Positions 1 to 7,773 of a stretch of 19,262 nucleotides of DNA are shown here, one piece after another. Every line of letters starts with the position of its first letter. Position 1 is the stretch's first letter. The DNA is from LMUY01 sp964657445. GTDB lineage: Bacteria > Pseudomonadota > Alphaproteobacteria > Acetobacterales > Acetobacteraceae. Made by a program: the position numbers and the translations under genes. Below the pieces are notes generated by a model. It saw nothing but the letters and a program-made list of their open reading frames with translations. It made no database searches and had not been told where the DNA came from. The DNA is taken from assembly GCA_964657445.1 (NCBI GenBank), contig CAZZVB010000067.1, positions 1 to 19,262 on the forward strand. The letters run 5' to 3'.

Positions 1-574
1 TATTCGCGCGCTCGGCGAGCCCTGTGAATTCGCATCGAGCTAAAAAGTCCGCTGCAATGTTGGCGGATTGAGACAAACAATGAAGTTGACGGTAGCGTTG
101 ACAATTTTCCATCGTTCCTTCGTCAACGAACTGCAGGGGAGACCAATTGATCAAGGAGAAAATTTCGGGGCGCACTCGCGAACCTTCTATGAACGCGGCA
201 GTCTCGCGCTCCAACACTTCGGAGGGAGGGATGCTCATCGAGGCGAGCCATCGCCAGGAAAGCGGCTGAATGTTGTTCCAAAGATGCCAAGCCTTCAGAA
301 GCCTAAAAAGATCGGGACTGTGTTCAAACGGATCTCCTTGGAGAAATACGGTAAAGCCATCACCCGCTGCTTCCAGGTTGAGTATATGGCGCAGGAACGT
401 GTCAGACTCACGGCCACTGTTTTTTAAGACAACTACTTGATTAATCCGGTCGAGTGCGGCCGTGTCAGTGATTTCCGGACCTTTGTTATAGACAATGACT
501 CTGAAATCCGCTGGGATCTTGGCCACCCAGTTGAGTTCTTCGCTATAGCGCGCGATAACGACCTCGTTTTGCAT
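1..574 (-). CDS. Partial DUF3431-type protein, glycosyltransferase-like (C-terminus off left edge)
   Basis: Translating the minus strand from the ATG at 574 gives 191 residues with no stop before the left edge, so the C-terminus lies outside the window. The start of the protein reads VVIARYSEELNW (residues 5-16). A central part has KNSGRESDTFLRHI (51-64) and FLQGDPFEH (77-85). These resemble the conserved blocks of the DUF3431 family, which is uncharacterised but often found among glycan genes; the family call is from memory of its motifs. It lies 102 bases downstream of glf on the same strand, so a shared transcript and a role in a galactofuranose-containing surface glycan are plausible inferences. 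Hand-counted G+C is 294 of 574 bases (about 51%), far below the rest of the window, which suggests transfer. Confidence is high that it is coding, moderate for the family, low for function. Confidence 0.75.
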   Translation of the reverse strand, partial: MQNEVVIARYSEELNWVAKIPADFRVIVYNKGPEITDTAALDRINQVVVLKNSGRESDTFLRHILNLEAAGDGFTVFLQGDPFEHSPDLFRLLKAWHLWNNIQPLSWRWLASMSIPPSEVLERETAAFIEGSRVRPEIFSLINWSPLQFVDEGTMENCQRYRQLHCLSQSANIAADFLARCEFTGLAERAN

Positions 575-676
575 CTTAGGCGCCCGCACGATTTTTAAGA
601 GGCCGCCCAGTGCGGTTCTGGCGCCCCCCGGATAGCCAAACTTTCCCACCTCTTCCCGACACTGGTCCGGAACCCT

Positions 677-1834
677 TCAGGCAGCCGCCGCAGTCAGCGG
701 CAGCAGTTCCCGGTCGAATGCCTTCAACGCCGCCCCGATCGCCTGGTGCATATCAAGATAGCGGTATGTCCCCAGCCGGCCGCCGAATACTACGTTGCGT
801 TCCTGCGCGGCCTTTGCGGCGTACTGATCGTAGATCGCCTTGTCCTGCGGCGTGTTCACCGGGTAGTACGGCTCGTCCTGCACGTTCGCGAAGCGGGAGT
901 ATTCCTTCATGATCAGGGTGCGGCCCTTCAGGTTGGTGCGCTCCGGGTGCAGGTGCTTGAACTCGTGGATGCGGGTGTAGGGCACCTCGCGCTCGGCATA
1001 GTTCACCACCGACGCGCCCTGGTAGTCGTCCACCTGATGGCGCTCGATCTCGAAGTCGAGCGTGCGCCAGCCGAGCGGGCCGTAGCAGTAGTCGAAATAG
1101 CGGTCGATCGCCCCGGTGTAGATCACGATCGCATCGGGGCGGAGCTGGTCGCGCACGTCGAAGAAGTCACATTCGGTGACGGTCTTGATGCGCGCATCGT
1201 CGAACATGTTGGTGAAGATGGACGCGTAGCCGTCCACCGGCAGGCCCTCGTAGAGGTCGTTGAAGTAGAAGTCGTTGTAGTTGTGGCGCATCGGCAGCCG
1301 GCTGATCACCGCGGCCGGAAGCAGCTTGGGGTCGGTTTCCCACTGCTTGGCGGTGTAGCCCTGGATGAAAGCCTCATACAGCTCCCGCCCGATGAGGGAG
1401 ATCGCCTTTTCCTCGAAATTGGCCGGGTCGGGGTAGGGCTCGGCGGCCGCCTTGGCGGCGATGAAGGCGCCGGCCTCCTCGGGCTTGAGGTCCACGTTGA
1501 AGAACCGGTTCAGGGTCATCAGGTTGATCGGCATCGTGTAGGTCTGGCCGCCATAGCGGGTGAACACGCGGTGGCGATAGTTGGTGAACCGGGTGAAGCG
1601 GTTGATGTAGGCCCAAACCTCCTCGCTGGAGGTATGGAACAGGTGCGAGCCGTAGCGGTGGTACTCGATCCCCGTCTCGGGATCAGCCTCGGAGTAGGAA
1701 TTGCCGCCGAGATGGGAGCGGCGTTCCAAGACGATCACAGGCTCCTTCAGGACGGTCGCGATGCGTTCGGCGAAGACGGCGCCGAAGAAGCCGCTGCCGG
1801 CGATCACGTAACGATAGTCAGACAAACCTATCAA
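677..1834 (-). CDS. glf: UDP-galactopyranose mutase
   Basis: This flavoenzyme interconverts UDP-galactopyranose and UDP-galactofuranose in the cytoplasm, supplying Galf for cell-surface polysaccharides. The 385 residues match the usual family length. Visible blocks are the FAD-binding GSGFFG (13-18), RYGSHLFHT (60-68), YTAKQW (160-165), the arginines of SRLPMRHNYND (R179, R183), NYAEREVPYTR (278-288) and the C-terminal GGRLGTYRYLDM (351-362). The start is TTG, chosen because AGGAG at 1843-1847 (read on the minus strand) lies 8 bases upstream and the FAD motif follows at the expected distance; no ATG fits. The downstream neighbour is the partial DUF3431-type gene, again suggesting glycan synthesis. 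It diverges from the aldolase operon across about 265 bases. The family assignment is secure; the identity of the final polysaccharide is not visible. Confidence 0.95.
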   Translation of the reverse strand: MIGLSDYRYVIAGSGFFGAVFAERIATVLKEPVIVLERRSHLGGNSYSEADPETGIEYHRYGSHLFHTSSEEVWAYINRFTRFTNYRHRVFTRYGGQTYTMPINLMTLNRFFNVDLKPEEAGAFIAAKAAAEPYPDPANFEEKAISLIGRELYEAFIQGYTAKQWETDPKLLPAAVISRLPMRHNYNDFYFNDLYEGLPVDGYASIFTNMFDDARIKTVTECDFFDVRDQLRPDAIVIYTGAIDRYFDYCYGPLGWRTLDFEIERHQVDDYQGASVVNYAEREVPYTRIHEFKHLHPERTNLKGRTLIMKEYSRFANVQDEPYYPVNTPQDKAIYDQYAAKAAQERNVVFGGRLGTYRYLDMHQAIGAALKAFDRELLPLTAAAA

Positions 1835-2043
1835 TTATTCAGCTCCTGCCGGCGGCGAGTGACTGTTTGTTTGCGAGTGGCGGCCCGTTTCGCCGGAGCT
1901 ATATGCTGCAACGCACCAACGCGGCGATAAACACTACGTTAGCGTGGGCGTCAGGCCACCGCCGCCCGCGCAGGCGCAGGCAGCGATCCGCGCTGCCCAT
2001 CGACGGGCATGCTGCCTGTAAACCGCTGCAAAGCGCCATCTTC

Positions 2044-2072
2044 TTGACCGTGTGGCGGCAGGGGCTGATGAT
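2044..2072 (+). promoter_or_regulatory. Candidate sigma-70-type promoter for the aldolase operon
   Basis: TTGACC (2044-2049, five of six consensus bases) is followed after 17 bases by GATGAT (2067-2072, four of six). Initiation would fall near 2079, giving a leader of about 20 bases that just includes the AGGAG at 2087-2091 ahead of the ATG at 2100. The rest of the 1835-2099 gap holds the glf ribosome-binding site and nothing else I can name. This is a pattern match only, in a GC-rich genome where such matches can be accidental. Confidence 0.35.
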
Positions 2073-2099
2073 TGCCGCAACCCTGCAGGAGTGTTCGCG

Positions 2100-2879
2100 A
2101 TGAACGTCCAGACGATGCCGAAGAGCCTGAGTTCGATGACCGACGAGGAATGGCAGATCCGCTGCGACCTCGCCGCGCTGTATCGCCTCGTCGCCCACCA
2201 CCGGATGACGGACTGGGTTTACACGCATTTGTCGGCCCGCTTGCCTGGGCCGGACCATCATTTCCTGATCAACCAGTATGGCGTGCTGTTCGACGAGATG
2301 CGCGCGTCGGACCTGGTGAAGATCGACCTGGACGGCAACATCATCGAGGAGGCCCACCATGCCGGCATGTCGCCGCGCAAGGTGAACGCCGCCGGGTTCT
2401 GCATCCACTCGGCCATCCACATGGCCCGGCATGACATCATGTGCGTCGTCCACACCCACACCGCCGCGGGCATCGCGATCTCCGCCCAGAAGCGCGGCCT
2501 GCTGCCCATGAGCCAGCATGCGCTGCGGTTCTATGGCCGCATGTCCTACCACGGCTACGAAGGCATCGCGCTGGACCTCGATGAGCGGGACCGCCTGGTG
2601 CACGACCTCGGCAACAACCGGGCGATGATCCTGCGCAACCACGGCCTGCTGGTCGGCGGCCGCACCATCCCCGAGGCCTGGAGCGACCTCTACTATCTGG
2701 AGCGTGCGTGCCAGGCGCAGGTCGCGGCCGGCGACGGCGAGCTGATCCTGCCGCCGGTGGAGGTTTGCGAGCACACGGCCCAGCAGTTCGATCACGAGGG
2801 CACGCTGGACCATTGCGAATGGGCCTGGCAGTCGGCCCTGCGCCAGATCGAGGGCGGCAAGACCGACTACCGGAGCTGA
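2100..2879 (+). CDS. Class II aldolase/adducin family protein
   Basis: The 259-residue protein has the class II aldolase fold signature. Putative zinc ligands are H118 and H120 in VVHTHT and H181 in RNHGLL, with THLSAR (42-47) at the position of the substrate phosphate/carbonyl loop of sugar-phosphate aldolases. The family includes L-fuculose- and L-ribulose-phosphate enzymes, but this adducin-like branch is common in alphaproteobacteria and mostly uncharacterised, so no substrate is assigned. The ATG at 2100 has AGGAG 8 bases upstream; an in-frame upstream extension to 2052 lacks such a site. It is the first gene of a five-gene same-strand run that ends with a FucO-like alcohol dehydrogenase, which fits an aldol cleavage followed by aldehyde reduction (inference). 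Expected location is the cytoplasm. Confidence 0.9.
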   Translation: MNVQTMPKSLSSMTDEEWQIRCDLAALYRLVAHHRMTDWVYTHLSARLPGPDHHFLINQYGVLFDEMRASDLVKIDLDGNIIEEAHHAGMSPRKVNAAGFCIHSAIHMARHDIMCVVHTHTAAGIAISAQKRGLLPMSQHALRFYGRMSYHGYEGIALDLDERDRLVHDLGNNRAMILRNHGLLVGGRTIPEAWSDLYYLERACQAQVAAGDGELILPPVEVCEHTAQQFDHEGTLDHCEWAWQSALRQIEGGKTDYRS

Positions 2880-2915
2880 CGCGCTCCGGCACCTGTCAGG
2901 GTCGATGACACCGTC

Positions 2916-4312
2916 GTGAGATCAAGGGCTTCACCACGTCTGCGGGACTGGTGTCTCGCGGGCGTGGTGGCGCTGGGCTGCATCCTGTGGGGCGTGGCGA
3001 ATCAACGGCCGCAGACGCTGCAGGCGTACGACCAGCCGCTCTACCTCGGCATCGCCAGCGATCTGCTGCAGACCGGACGTTACACCAACGGGCGATGGGG
3101 CGAGGCGGGGCAGCCGGGCGCCTACACCGCGCCGCTGTATCCGGCTCTGATCGCGGCCGTGGCTGCCGCCGATGCCCGGCTTGCGACGGCGGCGGCCTGC
3201 GTCCGCACCGCTTCCTTCGCAGACATCGCCGCGTGCCCCGGTTCGCTCGGACTATTGATACCGCTCCAGATCCTGATGATGGCTGTCACGCTGCTCCTGG
3301 TGTGGCGTTCGACACTCGCGATCGGGGGCAATCGCTGGGCGGCCTGGTGCGCCATGCTCGCCGCCGGGCTGGGCACGACCGAGTATGCGGTCTATGCGCG
3401 CACCGCCATGACGGAGGCGCTGAGCCTGCCGCTCTCGGCGTTTTGCGGCTTGCTGCTGGTGCTGCTGGTGCGCCGGCCGCGGGTGCTCGTCGCCGGGTTG
3501 CTCGGCATCGGGCTTGGCCTGCTGACGCTGACCCGGCCCGAATACCTCTACCTCGCCGCTGCGATCGGGGCGGCCGGCGCCGGGATCGCGGTGTTCAATC
3601 GCCGGCTGGGGCTATCGATGGTGGCCGCCACGCTGCTGGCCGGTCTGACGATCGCACCCTGGTCGATGCGCAACGAGGCGCTGTTCGGCACGCCGGCGCC
3701 GACATCGGGCTATGCCGGCTTCATCCTGGCGCAGCGCATGGCGTACGAGGCGATGACGCCGCGGGAATGGCTGGCGCAATGGCTGTATGCGCTGCCGGGC
3801 TTCGGCCCCGCCCTGGCCCGCGATCTGTTGCCCGGCGACGTGGCCCGGCTCGGCTGGCAGGAACGGCCGGACACCTTCTACATGGTCGGCAACACCACCA
3901 TGGTGCAGGATTTGGCGGCCCATGCGCCGAACCCGGCGGACCAGGTCGGGTACTTGCTCGGCGCCTATGTCTGGCCGCACCCGTTTCGCTTCGCCGCGGT
4001 CACGCTGGTCATGGCGTGGAAGTCGCTTTGGGTGCGCAAGTATTTCAGCCTGGTGGCAGTGCCCTGCTTCCTGCTCATGACGGTGACCGCGATCGTGCAG
4101 CGCGACCGGCTGCGCCTGGCTTTCGTGCTGCCGCCGCTGTTCGTGCTGGGGCTGCATGCGGCGACGACGGTGGCGACGCCGCGCTACAGCCTGATGCTGG
4201 TGCCGGCCTACGCGGCGTCATTCGGCTTGCTGGCCGGCCCGTGGCTGGAGCGGCGGGTCCGCCCCGTGCTGGAACGCCGGTTGCACCGGCGCTTCGGGGT
4301 GGAGCACGAAGC

Positions 4313-4316
<4 letters not shown>
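2916..4316 (+). CDS. Polytopic membrane protein, GT-C glycosyltransferase-like
   Basis: The 466 residues contain roughly ten hydrophobic segments, at about 11-28, 112-130, 142-160, 169-186, 190-205, 210-226, 233-248, 377-394, 400-420 and 425-441. The first extracytoplasmic loop carries YDQPLYLGIASDLLQTGRY (38-56) followed by APLYPALI (72-79). LTRPEYLYL (204-212) and TPRYSLMLVP (421-430) resemble blocks of the ArnT/PMT-like GT-C enzymes, which use polyprenyl-phosphate sugars. The acceptor and donor are unknown. GTG at 2916 is the longest plausible start; its ribosome-binding site is poor (AGGG 14 bases upstream), so a start at a later GTG such as 2964 is possible. Its stop overlaps the ATG of the next ABC ATPase gene by 4 bases. 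It does not look like an ABC permease: no EAA loop was seen. Confidence 0.75.
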
Positions 4317-5286
<970 letters not shown>

Positions 5287-5290
<4 letters not shown>

Positions 5291-6327
5291 CGCCGATCCT
5301 CGAGGCGGTGGACCTGAAGAAGCACTTCCGCACCGGGTCCGGCCTGGTCCGTGCCGTCGATGGCGTCAGCCTCACGCTGGCCAAGGGTGAGACGCTGGCC
5401 CTGGTGGGGGAGAGCGGGTGCGGCAAATCGACCACCGCGCGGCTGGTGCTGCGGCTGATCGAACCGACCTCCGGCACGGTCAAGTTCGAAGGCCAGGACA
5501 TCACGGCCATCCCCGGCGGCCCGTTGCGGCGGCTGCGGCGGCGGATGCAGATCGTCTTCCAGGACCCGTTCGCCTCGCTCAACCCCCGCATGACGGTGGG
5601 CGACACGCTGGACGAACCGCTGCTGATCCACGGCTACGGCGATGCCGCGAAGCGCCGCGCCCGGGTGACGGAGCTGCTGGACCTCGTCGGACTGCCGGCC
5701 GAGCATAGCCGGCGCTACCCGCACGAGTTTTCCGGCGGACAGCGCCAGAGGATCGGCATCGCCCGCGCCCTGGCGCTCGAACCCGCCCTGGTGGTGTGCG
5801 ACGAGCCGGTCTCCGCGCTCGACGTGTCCGTTCAGGCCCAGGTGGTGAACCTGCTGGGCGACCTGCAGGCGCGGCTCGGCCTGTCCTACCTGTTCATCGC
5901 GCACGACCTGGCCGTGGTGAAGCACGTCGCGAACCGCGTGGCCGTCATGTATCTCGGCCGCATCGTGGAGACTGCGCCGCGCGACGATCTGTTCGCCCGC
6001 CCGCTGCATCCGTACACGCGGGCGCTGCTCGCGGCCATCCCGCGGCCCGACCCGGGGCAGAAACTGGCGCGGCAGGTGCCCGGCGGCGACGTGCCCAGTC
6101 CTTTGAACCCGCCCGCCGGGTGCCACTTCCACACACGCTGCCCATTCGTGATCGACCGTTGCCGATCGGAGGTTCCTGCTTTGCGCTCCATCGCCCCCAC
6201 CCACCTGAGCGCCTGCCACCGTGCGGAGGAACTGCCCGCATTCGACGTGGGCGAAGCGCGCCCCATGGCAGCGAACGCCGCCAGACGGCTTGCCCTCTAC
6301 GCCGGCCGCCGGAGTGTTGCAGCATGA
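5287..6327 (+). CDS. Oligopeptide/dipeptide-type ABC transporter ATPase, OppF/DppF-like
   Basis: This is the partner ATPase of the preceding gene, 346 residues from a GTG at 5287 that overlaps the upstream stop (GTGA). An in-frame GTG at 5254 would add 11 residues but lies within the upstream coding sequence. Motifs are Walker A GESGCGKS (41-48), Q-loop Q92, signature FSGGQRQR (148-155), Walker B ending CDEP (171-174) and H-loop H206. It has the OppF-type tail with HPYTRALL (241-248) and cysteines C279, C285, C292 and C310. OppD/OppF pairs normally sit beside two permease genes and a binding protein. Here they lie between a GT-C-like membrane protein and an alcohol dehydrogenase, so the permeases must be elsewhere or the pair serves a different complex. 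Confidence 0.93.
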
Positions 6328-7496
6328 GCTTCACCCTGGTCGCACCGCGTATGATGCAGATCGGCGGCGGCACGGTCGCCAACCTCGCCTCCGTGCTCGC
6401 GACCTTCGGGCTGTCGCGGCCGCTCATCGTCACGGACCCGGTGATGGTGTCAACGGGGCTGCTGAAACGCTGCACGGAGCCGCTGGCCGCGGCCGGGGTC
6501 CGTTTCGCAGTGTTCAGCGACACCATCCCGGAGCCGGAAGACACGGTGATCGAGGCGGGTGTGGCGGTGCTGCTGGACGGCAGCCATGACTGCCTGGTGG
6601 CGTTCGGGGGCGGCTCGCCGATCGACACCGCGAAGGCGATGGCGATCCTGGCGCAGCGGCCCGGCGCCAAGATGCGGGAGTTCAAGGTCCCCGTGCAAAA
6701 CGATGCGGCCGGGTTGCCGGTGATCGCGATCCCGACAACCGCCGGGACAGGGAGCGAGTGCACGCGCTTCACCGTCATCACCGATACGGAGCGCGGCGAG
6801 AAGATGCTGATCGCTGGTCTGGCGGCGTTGCCGCTGGCTGCGATCGTGGATTACGAGCTGACCTATTCCGTCCCGCAGCGGACCACGGCCGATACCGGCG
6901 TGGACAGCCTGACCCATGCTCTCGAGGCCTATGTGTCCAAGCAGGCCAACCCAGTCTCCGATTCGCTGGCGCTCGGCGCGATGGCATTGATCGGCGCCAA
7001 CCTCCGCACCGCCTATGCCGAACCCGGCAACGCGGCCGCGCGGGAAGGCATGATGCTCGGCGCGACCCAAGCCGGGATGGCGTTCTGCAACAGCTCGGTC
7101 GCCCTGGTGCACGGCATGTCACGCCCGATCGGCGCGCGGTTCCACGTTCCGCACGGCCTGTCCAACGCGATGCTGCTGCCTGCCGTGACACGGTTCGGCC
7201 TGGAAGCCGCGCCCGCGCGCTATGCCGCTGCCGCGCGTGCTGCCGGGTTTGCCAGCGACACCGATGACGCGGCCGCCGGCCGTGCGCTCTGTCTGGGGCT
7301 GGATGCGCTCAACCGCGACCTGCGCGTGCCGACGCCGCAGGCCTACGGGATCGAGTGGGATGACTGGGAGAGCGCGATGGAGCTGATGGCGGATCAAGCG
7401 ATCGCGTCGGGCAGTCCAGCCAACAACCCGCGTGTGCCTTCGAGAGATGAAATCCTGGTGCTGTACCGGCAGGTATTTACAGGCATCAACAACTAG
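6324..7496 (+). CDS. Iron-containing alcohol dehydrogenase, FucO-like
   Basis: This is a 390-residue group III (Fe-dependent) dehydrogenase that oxidises alcohols or reduces aldehydes with NAD(P)H. The nucleotide-binding GGGSPIDTAKA spans 95-105, and TTAGTGSE 138-145. Metal ligands fit D194 and H198 (DSLTH), H263 (LVHG) and H277 (PHG), with the two later histidines at the same numbers as in E. coli FucO. The NNPR block near the C-terminus (367-370) is present. The ATG at 6324 overlaps the ATPase stop (ATGA), making this the last gene of the aldolase operon. A role reducing the aldehyde released by the first gene's aldolase is an attractive inference, but class II aldolase and Fe-ADH families both have broad substrates. 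Members annotated as maleylacetate reductase or butanol dehydrogenase are alternatives. Confidence 0.92.
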   Translation: MSFTLVAPRMMQIGGGTVANLASVLATFGLSRPLIVTDPVMVSTGLLKRCTEPLAAAGVRFAVFSDTIPEPEDTVIEAGVAVLLDGSHDCLVAFGGGSPIDTAKAMAILAQRPGAKMREFKVPVQNDAAGLPVIAIPTTAGTGSECTRFTVITDTERGEKMLIAGLAALPLAAIVDYELTYSVPQRTTADTGVDSLTHALEAYVSKQANPVSDSLALGAMALIGANLRTAYAEPGNAAAREGMMLGATQAGMAFCNSSVALVHGMSRPIGARFHVPHGLSNAMLLPAVTRFGLEAAPARYAAAARAAGFASDTDDAAAGRALCLGLDALNRDLRVPTPQAYGIEWDDWESAMELMADQAIASGSPANNPRVPSRDEILVLYRQVFTGINN

Positions 7497-7773
7497 GCTG
7501 GGCTTGTTTATAGAACATAACCGTGCACGAGTGCGCACGAGTCCCGAACACCGCTAAAGTCGCTGAAACGGCCTAGGCCCTCGCAAAGCTTAGATTGTTA
7601 GCGGCGCGGCATCGATATCGGGGTAATGTTGGCGGCCGTGTAGCTTTTATGGTCACCAAGTCTCGATGCACTTAATATTTGAGACTTCACGGCCCGGCTG
7701 ATTGCCCGAACGACCGTGTGACTCTATCTGTTGTGAACGGCGCGCGTGATGCGCGGGAAGGATTGAAGCCGCA
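7497..7773 (+). other. Intergenic leader of the LOV-GGDEF-EAL gene
   Basis: No gene is visible in these 277 bases. Two rows counted by hand are near 48% G+C, well below the flanking genes, as expected for a promoter region. A weak -10-like TAATAT lies at 7673-7678 with a poor TGGTCA 17 bases upstream (7650-7655). Initiation there would leave a leader of roughly 90 bases. No convincing terminator was seen after the dehydrogenase stop. The tandem palindromes listed separately lie near its left end. Confidence 0.5.
7522..7542. repeat. Adjacent 8-bp palindromes / 10-bp tandem repeat upstream of the LOV gene
   Basis: CGTGCACG (7522-7529) and GTGCGCAC (7531-7538) are each perfect 8-base palindromes with centres 9 bases apart. 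The same bases form a direct repeat, GTGCACGAGT (7523-7532) then GCGCACGAGT (7533-7542), matching at nine of ten positions. Such spacing is compatible with a protein-binding site, but it is about 230 bases from the start codon and no regulator is identified. Confidence 0.3.

Noticed and set aside
68..427. Plus-strand 119-residue open frame at the left end
   Set aside because: It lies opposite the minus-strand frame that shows recognisable DUF3431-type blocks and is open through the window edge; the plus-strand product has no family features.
746..1930. Plus-strand 394-codon open frame opposite glf
   Set aside because: Valine/histidine-rich shadow product with no domain; the minus strand clearly encodes UDP-galactopyranose mutase.
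1899..2813. Long minus-strand open frame of 304 codons across the aldolase gene
   Set aside because: Antisense shadow of a GC-rich gene: the plus strand carries the zinc-binding aldolase motifs and a good ribosome-binding site.
3430..4250. The 2916-4316 membrane protein as an ABC permease for the adjacent ATPases
   Set aside because: No EAA-loop motif (EAAxxxGxxxxxxxxxI-like) was seen, and the acidic first loop plus RPE and PRY blocks fit a GT-C-type glycosyltransferase better.
2951..4312. Possible N-terminal fusion extending the first ABC ATPase upstream through 454 codons
   Set aside because: The upstream part is an Arg/Ala/Gly-rich out-of-frame reading of the membrane protein gene; the ATPase starts at the ATG at 4313 with a ribosome-binding site.
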